64,000 nucleotides of DNA from Raineyella sp. W15-4 (GTDB lineage: Bacteria > Actinomycetota > Actinomycetes > Propionibacteriales > Propionibacteriaceae), in contig NZ_CP137079.1 of assembly GCF_033170155.1 (NCBI RefSeq), positions 1,922,001 to 1,986,000 of the forward strand, in the 5' to 3' direction. Shown piece by piece: positions 21,383-32,955 of the stretch. The notes under the pieces are model-generated. The model saw only the letters and a program-made list of their open reading frames with translations, searched no databases and had not been told where the DNA came from. Position 1 is the first letter of the stretch. Each line of letters starts with the position of its first letter. Position numbers and translations under genes: made by a program.

Positions 21383-21802
21383 TTAGTCGAGGACGACGTT
21401 GTTCAGGACGCCACTGACGAAGGTCGGCGATTCATCGGTCGAGAGCTCCTCGACCAGAGCGATCGCCTCGGACACCGCGACCCCGACCGGCAGGTCGAGG
21501 TAACGCATCTCGGTCACCGCGATCCGGCAGGCGGTCCGGTCGACCAGCGGCATCCGGTCCAGCGACCAGTCCTTGTCGAGCGCCGCGCTGATCCGGGCGT
21601 CGATGTCGGCGGCGTGCGCGTCGAAGGCGCGGACGATCTCCGCGGTGTACTCACGGACCGGCGGTTCCGCGGCGTCCGTACGCTCGACAAGCGTCGCCAG
21701 TACGGACCGGCCGCGCAACTCCGCCTCGAACATGATGTCGAGGGCGCGCTTGCGGGCCTTGTGCCGGGTGGACGAAGGGTGCCGGGGAATACTCCCGGTC
21801 AC
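21383..21802 (-). CDS. nusB: transcription antitermination protein NusB
   Basis: 139 residues, all-helical NusB fold with the conserved [19 protein letters not shown] start, [40 protein letters not shown] core and FVSGVLNNV end. It binds boxA RNA with NusE to promote processive rRNA transcription. The GTG start overlaps the efp stop by 4 nt (GTGA). Confidence 0.94.
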   Translation of the reverse strand: MTGSIPRHPSSTRHKARKRALDIMFEAELRGRSVLATLVERTDAAEPPVREYTAEIVRAFDAHAADIDARISAALDKDWSLDRMPLVDRTACRIAVTEMRYLDLPVGVAVSEAIALVEELSTDESPTFVSGVLNNVVLD

Positions 21803-22356
21803 AGCCGGCCGAGGTAGTCGCCGGTGCGGGTGTCGACCTTGACCCGGTCGCCGACGTTGAGGAACAGCGGCACCTGGATCTGCCGGCCGGTCTGGATCGT
21901 GGCCGGCTTGGTGCCGCCGGTGGAACGGTCACCCTGCAGGCCGGGCTCGGTGTAGGTGATCTCCATCTCGACCGAGGCCGGCAGCTCGATGTAGAGCGGG
22001 GTGCCCTCGTGGATCGCGACGGTGGCGGTGTTCTCCTCCAGCAGGAAGTCCTTGGCGTCGCCGACCACCTCGGGGCGCAACTCCAGCTGCTCGAAGGAGG
22101 TGACGTCCATGAAGACGTAGTTCTCGCCGTCGTTGTAGAGGTACTGCATGTCCCGCCGGTCGACGGTGGCGGTGTCGACCTTGGTGTCGGAGTTGAAGGT
22201 CTTGTCGACGATCTTGCCGGTCAGTATGTTCTTGAGCTTGGTGCGGACCACGGTGTTGCCCTTGCCCGGCTTGTGGTGCTGGAACCACAGGACCTGCCAC
22301 AGCTGGCCGTCCAGATCGAGGATCATCCCGTTCTTGATGTCATTCGTGGAAGCCAC
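21799..22356 (-). CDS. efp: translation elongation factor P
   Basis: 185 residues, three beta-barrel domains. It relieves ribosome stalling at polyproline. The start ([32 protein letters not shown]) contains the loop lysine in PGKG that inserts near the P-site tRNA; the C-terminus (TGDYLGR) is canonical. It heads the efp-nusB-carAB-pyrDF-mihF-gmk-rpoZ-coaBC block. A TAGACT hexamer about 56 nt upstream is a likely promoter for the block. Confidence 0.96.
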   Translation of the reverse strand: MASTNDIKNGMILDLDGQLWQVLWFQHHKPGKGNTVVRTKLKNILTGKIVDKTFNSDTKVDTATVDRRDMQYLYNDGENYVFMDVTSFEQLELRPEVVGDAKDFLLEENTATVAIHEGTPLYIELPASVEMEITYTEPGLQGDRSTGGTKPATIQTGRQIQVPLFLNVGDRVKVDTRTGDYLGRL

Positions 22357-22411
22357 GCTTCTCCGCCTTTCGCCACCGTACGCTTCGGCCTGGTCGGCCG
22401 ACCGTCGCGAC

Positions 22412-22417
22412 AGTCTA
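22412..22417 (-). promoter_or_regulatory. -10-like TAGACT upstream of efp
   Basis: On the minus strand TAGACT lies about 56 nt before the efp ATG and would give a 5' leader of roughly 45-50 nt. It is the only good -10 match in the 132-nt gap to the VapC gene. Confidence 0.4.
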
Positions 22418-22488
22418 CTCTGAGGGTCCCCCCGGTGCGGAAATCAGCTGGGATCTGGGCGGCACCCCAGCGCCCGTGGCCATGGGAG

Positions 22489-22890
22489 TCAGCGGACAGC
22501 GACCACGTCCACCGCGGCGGTGATCCCCGGTGCCCGGCCGATACGGGCGTCACCGGTCACCAGCGTGGCGTCCAGCACTTCAGCGAGCGCCACGTACACC
22601 CCGTCATAGATCGAGAGGTTGTCGCGTAACTGCCACGCCCGCTGCAGCAGTGGGCTCGGGTCGTGCAGCACAATGTCGGCGGCCGACAGGTCCGAGATCG
22701 CCTGACGGCCACGTTCGGGGCCCGCGTACCCACCCCTGACCAGGCCCCGCATCGCGGACGCCACCTCGACGCCGAGGGTCGACGGCGCGTTGACGATCGT
22801 GTCGGGGTCGGCGAGGTGGGCGGCCACCTCCGGCGCCGCCGGCCGACCGAGCAGCCACTCGACGGCAGCCGACGCATCCAGGACGATCAT
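22489..22890 (-). CDS. VapC-family PIN-domain toxin
   Basis: 133 residues, PIN-domain ribonuclease. Acidic catalytic positions are visible: Asp5 in VLDASAAVEWLL, Glu in TLGVEVASAMRGLVRG, Asp in NLSIYDGVYVALAEVL and Asp in TLVTGDARI. VapC toxins cut specific RNAs when released from their antitoxin. The start overlaps the upstream antitoxin gene by 4 nt, the standard type II toxin-antitoxin layout. It is intact, unlike the VapC remnant at 24417-24569. Confidence 0.9.
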   Translation of the reverse strand: MIVLDASAAVEWLLGRPAAPEVAAHLADPDTIVNAPSTLGVEVASAMRGLVRGGYAGPERGRQAISDLSAADIVLHDPSPLLQRAWQLRDNLSIYDGVYVALAEVLDATLVTGDARIGRAPGITAAVDVVAVR

Positions 22891-23114
22891 CGATCCCGCC
22901 GGGCCTGGTCGACCAGCGCCACCGAAGAAGGGCCTGCAGTCACCGGCTCACGAGAAGCCACCAGTGCGAGCAGCTCCCGGCGGGTGGGCCGATCGAGTGA
23001 GCGGCGCAGCTCCGCGAGCGCGAGATCGGACAGCGAGAGGCCCTCCAACGCCGCCCGCGCCTTGAGGCGCCGATGCAGGTCCTCAGGGACGTTGCGGATC
23101 TGGATCATGGACAT
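22887..23114 (-). CDS. VapB/FitA-like ribbon-helix-helix antitoxin
   Basis: 75 residues. The N-terminal ribbon-helix-helix (IQIRNVPEDLHRRLKARAALEGLSLSDLALAELRR) matches FitA/Arc-type antitoxins; the C-terminal tail should wrap and inhibit the VapC toxin encoded 4 nt overlapping downstream. The ATG follows TAGCCT with 6-nt spacing, so the operon is probably leaderless and, as is usual in the family, probably repressed by its own product. Confidence 0.88.
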   Translation of the reverse strand: MSMIQIRNVPEDLHRRLKARAALEGLSLSDLALAELRRSLDRPTRRELLALVASREPVTAGPSSVALVDQARRDR

Positions 23115-23120
23115 GCGTCC

Positions 23121-23126
23121 AGGCTA
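23121..23126 (-). promoter_or_regulatory. -10-like TAGCCT for vapBC (probably leaderless)
   Basis: On the minus strand TAGCCT ends 6 nt before the antitoxin ATG at 23114. The divergent aminotransferase promoter lies about 60 bp away. Confidence 0.5.
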
Positions 23127-23187
23127 TGTTTCATGCTCGCCGCATGCAAGCATTCGATGCGCATCAGAGTATCCGACGCGGTGGCAC

Positions 23188-23193
23188 TACGGT
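23188..23193 (+). promoter_or_regulatory. -10-like TACGGT for the DapC-like aminotransferase (probably leaderless)
   Basis: TACGGT fits TANNNT and ends 7 nt before the GTG at 23201, which supports that start over the in-frame upstream ATG codons at 23126 and 23144. Confidence 0.4.
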
Positions 23194-23200
23194 AGAGACC

Positions 23201-24379
23201 GTGACCCAACCCCTGGTAGCACGGATGCGCCCGTTCGGAACCACGATCTTCGCCGAGATGTCGGCGCTGGCCATGCGGACCGGCGCGATCAACCTCGGCC
23301 AGGGCTTCCCCGACACCGACGGCCCCGCCGAGGTGCTCGACGCCGCGGTGGCGGCGATCCGGGCCGGGCACAACCAGTACCCGCCCGGCCGCGGCATCGC
23401 CCCGCTGCGGGAGGCGATCGCTGCTCACCAGGCCGACTGGTACGGCCTGTCGTACGATCCGGCGACCGAGATCCTGGTGACTGCCGGCGCGACCGAGGCG
23501 ATCACTGCGGCGATCCTGGCGCTGTGCGAGACCGGCGACGAGGTTGTCGTGCTGGAGCCGACGTACGACTCCTACACCGCGGCGATCGCGATGGCCCATG
23601 CCGTCGCCCGGCCGGTCCGGCTGCGGCACCCATCGGCCACCGAACCGGGCTACCGGCTGGACGAGGCCGACCTGCGGGCGGCGATCACCGACCGGACCCG
23701 GCTGCTGCTGATCAACACCCCGCACAATCCCACCGGGCACGTGCTGGCCGCCGCGGAACTCGCCATCGTCGCCCGGGTGGCGGTGGAGCACGACCTGCTG
23801 GTGGTGACCGACGAGGTGTACGAGCACCTGCTGTTCGACGGGCGTACGCATCGGCCGCTGGCGACGCTGCCCGGGATGCGGGAGCGGACCGTGCTGATCT
23901 CGTCGGCCGGCAAGACGTTCTCCACCACCGGCTGGAAGATCGGCTGGGTGTGCGCGCCCCCGGAGCTGGTGACGGCGGTCACGACGACCAAGCAGTTCCT
24001 GACGTACGTATCGGGCGGACCGTTCCAGTGGGCGGTCGCCGAGGGGCTCGCGCTGCCCACTGACCGGTTCACCGCGATCGGGTCGCGACTGGAGGCGCAG
24101 CGCGACGTCCTCGTCCCGGGGCTGGCGGCGGCCGGGATGATCGTGCATCCCACCGAGGGCAGCTACTTCGTCACCGCTGATGTCGCGCCGCTGGGCTACC
24201 ACGATGCGGTCGACTTCTGCTGGCGGCTGCCGGAGCTGTGCGGGGTGGTCGCGGTGCCGAGCTCGGTCTTCTACACCGACCCGACCGGGGTCGAGTCACT
24301 GGTCCGGTTCGCGTTCTGCAAGCGCCCCGAGGTGCTGGCGGAGGCGGCCGAGCGGCTGTCCCGGCTCAGAAGCCGGTGA
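23201..24379 (+). CDS. PLP-dependent aminotransferase, DapC-like (N-succinyldiaminopimelate aminotransferase family)
   Basis: 392 residues, fold-type I aminotransferase. The N-terminus (MRPFGTTIFAEMSALAMRTGAINLGQGFPD) and the core ATEAITAAILALCETGDEV, INTPHNPTGHVL, VVTDEVYEHLLFDG closely resemble the mycobacterial DapC-type enzyme. The PLP lysine is in ISSAGKTFSTTGWKIGW. DapC acts in lysine/peptidoglycan precursor synthesis, but the family also includes methionine and kynurenine aminotransferases, so the substrate is inferred. The GTG at 23201 matches the family N-terminus and is 7 nt after a TACGGT hexamer. It stands alone, divergent from vapBC. Confidence 0.8.
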   Translation: MTQPLVARMRPFGTTIFAEMSALAMRTGAINLGQGFPDTDGPAEVLDAAVAAIRAGHNQYPPGRGIAPLREAIAAHQADWYGLSYDPATEILVTAGATEAITAAILALCETGDEVVVLEPTYDSYTAAIAMAHAVARPVRLRHPSATEPGYRLDEADLRAAITDRTRLLLINTPHNPTGHVLAAAELAIVARVAVEHDLLVVTDEVYEHLLFDGRTHRPLATLPGMRERTVLISSAGKTFSTTGWKIGWVCAPPELVTAVTTTKQFLTYVSGGPFQWAVAEGLALPTDRFTAIGSRLEAQRDVLVPGLAAAGMIVHPTEGSYFVTADVAPLGYHDAVDFCWRLPELCGVVAVPSSVFYTDPTGVESLVRFAFCKRPEVLAEAAERLSRLRSR

Positions 24380-24416
24380 CACAATCGGCGGGTCCGGCAA
24401 CGCCAGCCGACCGGGC

Positions 24417-24569
24417 TCAGAGGGTCGGGAGCAACAACGTCTGCTGGGGCCGCAATGCCCCGAGTGCCCGTTCGATTCCTCCGAACCACTCCGCCGCCCG
24501 CGTGTGATGCTCATGCTCCGGCACCACCAACGCGATCGCGACATTGGCGTCGAGCAGGTAGTCCGTCAT
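24417..24569 (-). pseudogene. truncated VapC (PIN) toxin remnant
   Basis: From the ATG at 24569 the frame reads MTDYLLDANVAIALVVPEHE and continues to about residue 34 like a PIN-domain N-terminus with its first catalytic Asp, then diverges and stops at 50 residues instead of about 130. The later acidic residues of the active site are missing, so it cannot be a ribonuclease. It lies just past the 3' end of the DapC-like gene. Confidence 0.6.
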
Positions 24570-24803
24570 TCGTCGTCGTCCAGCAGTGCGGCCACCTCGG
24601 CCGAGCTGATCTTCCGACCCAGGGACAGCAGTCACCTCGACGGGGCCGGGACTCCCGGTTCCCTCGGCGATAACACTCACAGACGCGTGCCCGGGGAGGA
24701 GAAGGAAGGCTCCCACCCCCAGTAGCGCCGCCAGGAGCGCCCCGGCCGCACACCACCGAGCCGGGGATGACCAGCTCGGGTGCCCTGAGTCGCTCGGCGC
24801 CAT
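24417..24803 (-). CDS. chimeric membrane-anchored reading frame ending in a VapC fragment
   Basis: 128-codon open frame that begins 3 nt after the aroKB stop. Residues 1-60 hold a basic start and one strong hydrophobic segment (CAAGALLAALLGVGAFLLLPG), then a short outside stretch. From residue 79 it enters, in frame, the first 34 or so residues of a PIN toxin (MTDYLLDANVAIALVV...), then runs 16 unrelated residues to the stop. I do not recognise the membrane part. The chimera looks like the product of a deletion that joined the gene after aroKB to a toxin-antitoxin module. It could be translated but is unlikely to be a working toxin. Confidence 0.4.
   Translation of the reverse strand: MAPSDSGHPSWSSPARWCAAGALLAALLGVGAFLLLPGHASVSVIAEGTGSPGPVEVTAVPGSEDQLGRGGRTAGRRRMTDYLLDANVAIALVVPEHEHHTRAAEWFGGIERALGALRPQQTLLLPTL
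24566..24622 (-). pseudogene. C-terminal tail of a lost VapB-type antitoxin
   Basis: In the frame that ends with ATGA overlap at the VapC remnant start, the last 18 codons read LGRKISSAEVAALLDDDE and stop, resembling the tail of a VapB antitoxin. An in-frame TGA lies 6 codons upstream of this stretch, so the DNA-binding part is gone. With the adjacent VapC fragment this shows that a second toxin-antitoxin pair once stood here. Confidence 0.45.
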
Positions 24804-24806
24804 ACG

Positions 24807-26387
24807 TCACCGCCGGCAGGTGGCGGCGTACGCCTCGGCCAGCAGTCCCTCGTCGATGCCCTCGGCGATCACCGGATCTGCCAGCCCGCGCAGCACCACC
24901 AACCGCAGCGTGTCGCCGCGGGCCTTCTTGTCCAGCGCCATGGTGGCGCGCAGTTCCGGCCAGGCATCGGGCTGGTAACCGGTCGGCAGGCCCACCGCGG
25001 TGAGGATCGTACGATGCCGCTCGACCAGCGCCGCGTCGATCAGCCCGAGGCGGCGGGCGACCTCGGCGACGAAGATCATCCCGACGCTGATCGCCTCGCC
25101 GTGGCGCCACTGGAAGTGTTCGCGCTGTTCGATGGCGTGGGCCAGGGTGTGGCCGTAGTTGAGCTGTTCACGACCGATGTGGTCCCCGACGCTGGTCCGC
25201 TCCCGCAGGTCGTCGGACACCACCCGGGCCTTCACCGCGATGCCGCGCCGGATCGTCTCGGTCTGCACCGCGCTCGCCGGGGCCAGCGCGGCGATCACGT
25301 CGGCCTCGACCAGGGAGAGGATCCGCGGGTCGGCGATGAAGCCGCACTTGACCACCTCGGCCATCCCCGAGCGCAGCTCGCGCGGGTCGAGGGTGCGCAG
25401 CAGGTCGGTGTCGCAGAGCACGCCGATCGGCTCGTGGAAGGCGCCGACCAGGTTCTTCCCGGCGGCGACGTTGATGCCGGTCTTGCCGCCGACGGCGGCG
25501 TCCACCATGGCGAGCACGGTGGACGGCAGGGTGAGGAAACGGACCCCGCGCAGCCAGGAGGCGGCGACGAACCCGGCCAGGTCGGTGGTCGCCCCGCCAC
25601 CCAGGCCGATCACCAGGTCGGAGCGGGTGAAGCCGGCCGCGGCGAGCCGGTCCCAGCAGTCGGCCAGCACCGTGGCCGTCTTGGCCTGTTCCCCGTCGGG
25701 CAGTTCGATCAACAGCGTCTCCCCGGCGATGGCGGCCGCGACCCGGCCGGCGACGCCGCGCAGCACGGCCGGGTGCAGGATCGCGACCCGGCGGGTGTCA
25801 CCGACCAGGGACGCGACCCGGTCCAGCACGCCGGGGCCCACCTGGACGACGTACGGGTCGTCGGCGTGCACCTCGATCGCGGCCGGATGCCCCACCGCCG
25901 CCAGCACCGCCTCGGTCACCTCGTCGGGAGTCAGCTCGTCGGTGGTCACCCGGTGGGTGGCGAGGGCGGCGTACGTCGGCAGGCGCTGCTCGAGCAGGGC
26001 GCGCAGCTGCCCACGGACGTTGCCCAGCAACAGCGGCCGGGCGACGTTCAGCCCGACCCGGTCGGCGGCGCGGCCGGCTGCGACCTCCAGCCACACCACG
26101 GTGTGGCCGGCCAGTCCCTGCTGCACGGCCGGTGTCATCGGGGCCCCGCCGCCGAGACTGATCACCGCGGGACGGTCGAGCAGGTCGAGGGTGACCGCGC
26201 TCTCGATCGTCCGGAAGGCCGCCTCGCCGTCGTAGGCGAAGATGTCCCGGACCGTGCGGCCGGTCCGCTCCTCGATCACGTCGTCGACGTCGAGGAAGTC
26301 GCAGCCGAGCCGGTCGGCGAGCAGTCGGCCGACGGTGGACTTGCCCGCGCCGGGGGCGCCGATGAGGACGAGCGGGCGGGTGATCAT
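24807..26387 (-). CDS. aroKB: bifunctional shikimate kinase / 3-dehydroquinate synthase
   Basis: 526 residues: a natural fusion of two shikimate-pathway enzymes. Residues 1-170 are shikimate kinase (P-loop [27 protein letters not shown], and the RPLLLG-type lid region). From about residue 171 ([21 protein letters not shown]) it is 3-dehydroquinate synthase, with [42 protein letters not shown], the metal ligand region and [11 protein letters not shown]. The ATG at 26387 overlaps the aroC stop by 4 nt; the frame is open upstream but without similarity. AroKB fusions are known from some actinobacteria such as Bifidobacterium. Confidence 0.93.
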   Translation of the reverse strand: MITRPLVLIGAPGAGKSTVGRLLADRLGCDFLDVDDVIEERTGRTVRDIFAYDGEAAFRTIESAVTLDLLDRPAVISLGGGAPMTPAVQQGLAGHTVVWLEVAAGRAADRVGLNVARPLLLGNVRGQLRALLEQRLPTYAALATHRVTTDELTPDEVTEAVLAAVGHPAAIEVHADDPYVVQVGPGVLDRVASLVGDTRRVAILHPAVLRGVAGRVAAAIAGETLLIELPDGEQAKTATVLADCWDRLAAAGFTRSDLVIGLGGGATTDLAGFVAASWLRGVRFLTLPSTVLAMVDAAVGGKTGINVAAGKNLVGAFHEPIGVLCDTDLLRTLDPRELRSGMAEVVKCGFIADPRILSLVEADVIAALAPASAVQTETIRRGIAVKARVVSDDLRERTSVGDHIGREQLNYGHTLAHAIEQREHFQWRHGEAISVGMIFVAEVARRLGLIDAALVERHRTILTAVGLPTGYQPDAWPELRATMALDKKARGDTLRLVVLRGLADPVIAEGIDEGLLAEAYAATCRR

Positions 26388-27580
26388 TCGTGGATCGCCA
26401 GCCCTCGGGCGGCGACATCGGCGAGGTAGGCCTGGTGGTTGCGCCGGGTCTCGGCGACCGAGTCGCCACCGAACTTCTCCAGACAGGCATCGGCCAGCAC
26501 CAGCGCGACCATCGCCTCCGCGACGACACCGGCGGCCGGGACGGCACACACATCGGAGCGCTGGTGGTGCGCGACGGCCGCCTCGCCGGTGCTGGTGTCC
26601 AACGTGCGCAGCGCCCGTGGCACGGTGGCGATCGGCTTCATCGCGGCGCGTACCCGCAGCAGTTCGCCGGTGCTGATCCCGGCCTCGGTGCCGCCGGCGT
26701 GCTGCGACAGCCGGCGGATGCCGTCCGGACCCGGCGCGATCTCGTCGTGCGCCTGCGAGCCCCGCACCCGGGCCAGCGCGAAGCCGTCGCCGACCTCGAC
26801 CCCCTTGATCGCCTGGATGCCCATCAGCGCGGCCGCCAGCCGGGCATCCAGCCGCCGGTCCCAGTGCACGTGCGAGCCGATCCCGGCCGGCACGCCCCAG
26901 GCGAGCACCTCGACGACGCCGCCGAGGGTGTCCCCCGCCTCGCGGCAGGCGTCGACCTCAGCGACCATCCTGGCCGAGGTCTGCGGGTCGGCGCAGCGCA
27001 GCGGGTCGGCGTCGATCCGGGGCAGGTCCTCGATGGTCGGGAAGATCCCGGCCGGGGTCTGCACCGGGCCCAGTTCGACGACATGGGACAGCACGGTGAT
27101 GCCGTAGGCCTGCTCCAGGAAGTTCGCGGCGACCCGGCCGAGGGCGACCCGGGCAGCGGTCTCCCGGGCGGAGGCTCGCTCCAGCAGCGGGCGGGCCTCG
27201 TCCCAGTCGTACTTCTGCATCCCGGCCAGATCGGCGTGGCCGGGCCGCGGCCGGGTCAGCTTCGCGGCCCGGGCCTGGTCGGCGAGCACCTCGGGGTCGA
27301 CCGGGTCCGGTGACATCACCGTCTCCCACTTCGGCCACTCGGTGTTGCCGACCTCGATCGCGACCGGTGACCCGAGGGTCTCGCCGTGGCGTACGCCGCC
27401 GATCATGGTGACCCGATCGGCCTCGAACTTCATCCGGGCCCCGCGGCCGTAGCCGAGGCGCCGGCGGGCCAGCGCATCGGCGATGTCCCGCGACGTCACC
27501 CCGATGTGGGCCGGCATCCCCTCGAGGACCGCCACCAGCGCCTGTCCATGGGATTCTCCGGCAGTCAACCAACGCACCAT
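26384..27580 (-). CDS. aroC: chorismate synthase
   Basis: 398 residues. It makes chorismate from EPSP using reduced FMN. It has the conserved [21 protein letters not shown] start, the [18 protein letters not shown] loop and the late [24 protein letters not shown] block. The ATG at 27580 is set by the conserved N-terminus; the frame extends 27 codons further upstream into aroE's end without similarity. It follows aroE by 13 nt and overlaps aroKB by 4 nt, so shikimate genes are co-translated. Confidence 0.96.
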   Translation of the reverse strand: MVRWLTAGESHGQALVAVLEGMPAHIGVTSRDIADALARRRLGYGRGARMKFEADRVTMIGGVRHGETLGSPVAIEVGNTEWPKWETVMSPDPVDPEVLADQARAAKLTRPRPGHADLAGMQKYDWDEARPLLERASARETAARVALGRVAANFLEQAYGITVLSHVVELGPVQTPAGIFPTIEDLPRIDADPLRCADPQTSARMVAEVDACREAGDTLGGVVEVLAWGVPAGIGSHVHWDRRLDARLAAALMGIQAIKGVEVGDGFALARVRGSQAHDEIAPGPDGIRRLSQHAGGTEAGISTGELLRVRAAMKPIATVPRALRTLDTSTGEAAVAHHQRSDVCAVPAAGVVAEAMVALVLADACLEKFGGDSVAETRRNHQAYLADVAARGLAIHE

Positions 27581-27593
27581 GGGGGCTACTCTC

Positions 27594-28424
27594 TCACCCA
27601 GCCCGGCGGGCGGCCAACGCCGCCCGACCGGCAGACAGCAGCACCTCGACGGCCACCTCACGGCCGGTCATCAGTCGCACCTGGTCAACCGCCTGGGCGG
27701 CCAGCAGGTCCATCCCGTCCAGCACCGTGGCGCCGGCCCGCAGGGCCGCCTCGCCGAGGACGGTCGGCCACGGGTCGTAGACGACGTCGAACACCACCGG
27801 AGAGATCGCGGCGATCCGCGCCGCCGTGCCCGGCTCCAGCGCCGTCGGCGCGGTGGCGACGGTCAGCTGCGGGGCGACGGCCGGCAGTTTCCCCCAGCAG
27901 AGGACCTCGATCCGCTGCCCGAAGTGGGCGGCGACCGGATCGAGGCTGGCGTGCGCGCGCTCGGCGGAGCGGGCCATCACGCTGACAGTCCGCACCCCCA
28001 GCGGGGCCAGCGAGGCCAGCGCCGAGCGGGCGGTGGCGCCGGCGCCGATCAGCAGGGCGGTGTCGGCCCCGGTCACCCCGGCCCGGGACAGCGCGGCGGT
28101 CATCCCGGTGACATCGGTGTTCTCCACCCGGTGCGGCCCACCACCATGGTCGAAGACCAGGGTGTTGCCGGCCCCGACGATCCGCGCCACCTCACCGGGC
28201 TCGCCCAGGGTGAGCACCGCCCGCTTGAGCGGCATCGTCAGGCTCAGACCGACCCAGTCCGGGCCGCAGCCGGCCACGAAGCCGGCCAGCCCCGCCTCGT
28301 CGACCTCGTGGGCGTCGTACGCCCAGTCGGCCAGGCCGAGGGCGTCGTACGCCGCCCGGTGCAGCACCGGCGAGAGCGAGTGGCGGATCGGCGAGCCCAG
28401 CACCGCGCAGCGATGCGTAGCCAT
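27594..28424 (-). CDS. aroE: shikimate dehydrogenase
   Basis: 276 residues from the ATG at 28424, which has GGAGGG 9 nt upstream; a GTG two codons earlier is possible. It reduces 3-dehydroshikimate with NADPH. The substrate domain has [19 protein letters not shown] and the catalytic lysine in [12 protein letters not shown], with ENTDVTGM after it; the Rossmann loop is [13 protein letters not shown]. The start codon lies inside the first copy of a 17-bp tandem duplication whose second copy carries the mltG stop. Confidence 0.92.
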   Translation of the reverse strand: MATHRCAVLGSPIRHSLSPVLHRAAYDALGLADWAYDAHEVDEAGLAGFVAGCGPDWVGLSLTMPLKRAVLTLGEPGEVARIVGAGNTLVFDHGGGPHRVENTDVTGMTAALSRAGVTGADTALLIGAGATARSALASLAPLGVRTVSVMARSAERAHASLDPVAAHFGQRIEVLCWGKLPAVAPQLTVATAPTALEPGTAARIAAISPVVFDVVYDPWPTVLGEAALRAGATVLDGMDLLAAQAVDQVRLMTGREVAVEVLLSAGRAALAARRAG

Positions 28425-28454
28425 CAGCACAGGCCCTCCATCAGCACAGGCCCT
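28421..28454. repeat. 17-bp perfect tandem duplication at the mltG/aroE junction
   Basis: The unit CCATCAGCACAGGCCCT occurs twice in a row (28421-28437 and 28438-28454). Read on the minus strand each copy contains TGATG, a stop-start overlap; the mltG stop is used in one copy and the aroE ATG in the other. Confidence 0.9.
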
Positions 28455-29592
28455 TGGACTTGTTGGCAGAGCACCAGGCCTGGAACTCGGCGACGTACTG
28501 GTTGTGCTCGGCGAGGGTGGAGGCGAACTTGGTCTCGCCGGTCTCCGGATTGACTGCGACGAAATACAGCCACGACCCGCTGGCGGGGTGTGCGGCGGCG
28601 TCGAGAGCGGCCTTGCCGGGGCCGTTGATCGGCGTCGGCGGCAGCCCGGCGTGCAGATAGGTGTTGTACGGGCTGTCCTGGGCCCGTTCCTTGTCGGTGG
28701 TGGTGAGCTTGCCGTCCAGACCGTTCACGTACTTCACCGTGGAGTCCAGCTGCAGCGGCATCCCGCGGTCCAGCCGGTTGTAGATCACCCGGGCCACCTT
28801 GGGCCGGTCGTCGGCGTTGCGGGCCTCCGACTCGATGATCGACGCAACGGCGACGATCTCGGCCGGGGTGCGGTGCAGCGTGCCGGCAGCCTGCTCCAGG
28901 CCGACCTGGGTCGCGGTCTGCTTGTACTCGTCGACCATCGCCGTGAGGATCTGCTTGGGTGTGGTGTTGTCGCCGAACTCGTAGGTATCGGGGAACAGGT
29001 AACCCTCGAGGCTCTTGGCGTACGACGGGGCGCCCAGCGCGCCCGGGTCCTTGGCGAGGTCGGCGAACTGCTGGCGCGGCACCCCGCTCTGGTCGGCGAT
29101 CGCGTCGAGTTGCTTCGCCAGCGTCAGACCCTCCCGGAGGGTGATCTGCTTGGCGATCCGGTTCTTCGGGTCGAGCAGCGCGTCGACGGCCTGGGTGGCG
29201 GGCAGCTTGGTGCTCAGCCGGTAGCTGCCGGCCTGGATCGCGGTGGCCTTGCTGTTCGCCTTCGCGGCGCGGACGAACGCCGCCTCCGACTTCACCACCC
29301 CGCCCTCGGTGAGGATCGTGCCCATGTCCTTCAGGCTGGCGCCGTCGGGGATCTTCACGGTGACGGCGGCACCGGGAGTGCTGGCCGCGGCGTAGTCGGG
29401 GGCACGCAGCCCGAGCTTGCCGGCGGCGTACCAGCCGCCGGCGCCGAGCAGCGCCACGACGATGACGAGGACCACGAGCAGGATCACCCCCGCCCGGCGC
29501 GATCCACGGTGGCCGCGGGACCCGGCGGCCCGCCGGGCGGGTCGGCCGCGGCGGGGGGTCGGCTGGTCGGGCTGGTCGAGGAAATGACTCAT
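28441..29592 (-). CDS. mltG: endolytic murein transglycosylase MltG (YceG-like)
   Basis: 383 residues. A proline/arginine-rich cytoplasmic start is followed by one transmembrane helix (GVILLVVLVIVVALLGAGGWYA, about residues 35-57), then a periplasm-equivalent LysM-like part and the YceG catalytic domain. The catalytic glutamate is in VASIIESEARNADDRPKVARVIYNRLD, followed by MPLQLDSTVKY. MltG cuts nascent glycan strands and is thought to end peptidoglycan chain growth. Its ATG overlaps the ruvX stop by 4 nt. Confidence 0.92.
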   Translation of the reverse strand: MSHFLDQPDQPTPRRGRPARRAAGSRGHRGSRRAGVILLVVLVIVVALLGAGGWYAAGKLGLRAPDYAAASTPGAAVTVKIPDGASLKDMGTILTEGGVVKSEAAFVRAAKANSKATAIQAGSYRLSTKLPATQAVDALLDPKNRIAKQITLREGLTLAKQLDAIADQSGVPRQQFADLAKDPGALGAPSYAKSLEGYLFPDTYEFGDNTTPKQILTAMVDEYKQTATQVGLEQAAGTLHRTPAEIVAVASIIESEARNADDRPKVARVIYNRLDRGMPLQLDSTVKYVNGLDGKLTTTDKERAQDSPYNTYLHAGLPPTPINGPGKAALDAAAHPASGSWLYFVAVNPETGETKFASTLAEHNQYVAEFQAWCSANKSKGLC

Positions 29593-30079
29593 CGGGCGTC
29601 TCCCAGATCGGGCAGCGGCACGAGTTCACCGGCCGGGGTGCCGGTGGCTCGTTCAGCGGTGAGGGCGTACTCGAGGATGGCCACCGCGGCGGCCTGGTCG
29701 ATGACGGAGCGCTGGTCCCGGGTGCTGCGCCCGGCGGCGTGCAGGCCCCGGGTGGCCGCGGCGGTCGTCATCCGCTCGTCCACCAGGCGGAGGCCGCTGC
29801 TGGGGTCGAGGCGCCGGCGGAGCACGGCGGCCCGCCGGCGCATCTTCTGCGCAGCGGGCCCCTCCTTGCCCTTGAGCGTACGCGGCAGCCCCATCACCAC
29901 CTCGAGCAGCGGACCGTACTCGTCGGCGAGGGTGAGGATCTCGCCGATCGCGGCGCCCTCGTCGCCCCGCACCTGCACGGTCCGCACCGGGTAGGCCAGC
30001 GTGGCCGCCGGATCGCAGGCCGCCACGCCGATGCGGGCATCGCCCCAGTCGAGGGCGAGTCGGACGCCGGGACGCACCG

Positions 30080-30083
<4 letters not shown>
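29589..30083 (-). CDS. ruvX: RuvX/YqgF-family Holliday-junction-resolvase-like protein (pre-16S rRNA nuclease)
   Basis: 164 residues, RNase H-like fold. The first acidic site is in LALDWGDARIGVA, with VVMGLPRTLKGKEGPAAQKMRRRAAVLRR and RLVDERMTTAAATRGLH completing the expected active-site set. In E. coli YqgF matures the 16S rRNA 5' end; the family was named for similarity to RuvC. It overlaps alaS and mltG by 4 nt each, in an order conserved in actinobacteria. Confidence 0.92.
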
Positions 30084-32739
<2,656 letters not shown>

Positions 32740-32743
<4 letters not shown>

Positions 32744-32955
32744 TCGTCGCCCTCCTCAGGCAGGTTCAGCGCCTCACGGATCTCCGCCTCGCGCTCGGCG
32801 GATGCCCGCCGTACGTCGTCGATGAACTCGTTCACCCGTTCCAGCGCCGGGGTGTCCCGGTTGGCCGCGATCACCTTGCGGCCCACCAGCACCGCCACCG
32901 TGGCGACGACGGCGCCGACCAGGAACCACAGCGCGCTGCGCGCCCGGCCCGGCAT
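32740..32955 (-). CDS. small membrane protein upstream of alaS (DUF6167/YtxH-like)
   Basis: 71 residues: one N-terminal transmembrane helix (SALWFLVGAVVATVAVLVG) followed by a charged helical tail ending in EEGDE. Similar short proteins sit between a DUF948 protein and alaS in many actinobacteria; the function is unknown. It overlaps alaS by 4 nt and the DUF948 gene by 1 nt (TGATG), so all are coupled. Confidence 0.75.

Noticed and set aside
28425-28430. GTG at 28430 as the aroE start
   Set aside because: The GGAGGG site would be only 3 nt away; the ATG at 28424 has 9-nt spacing and fits the family N-terminus.
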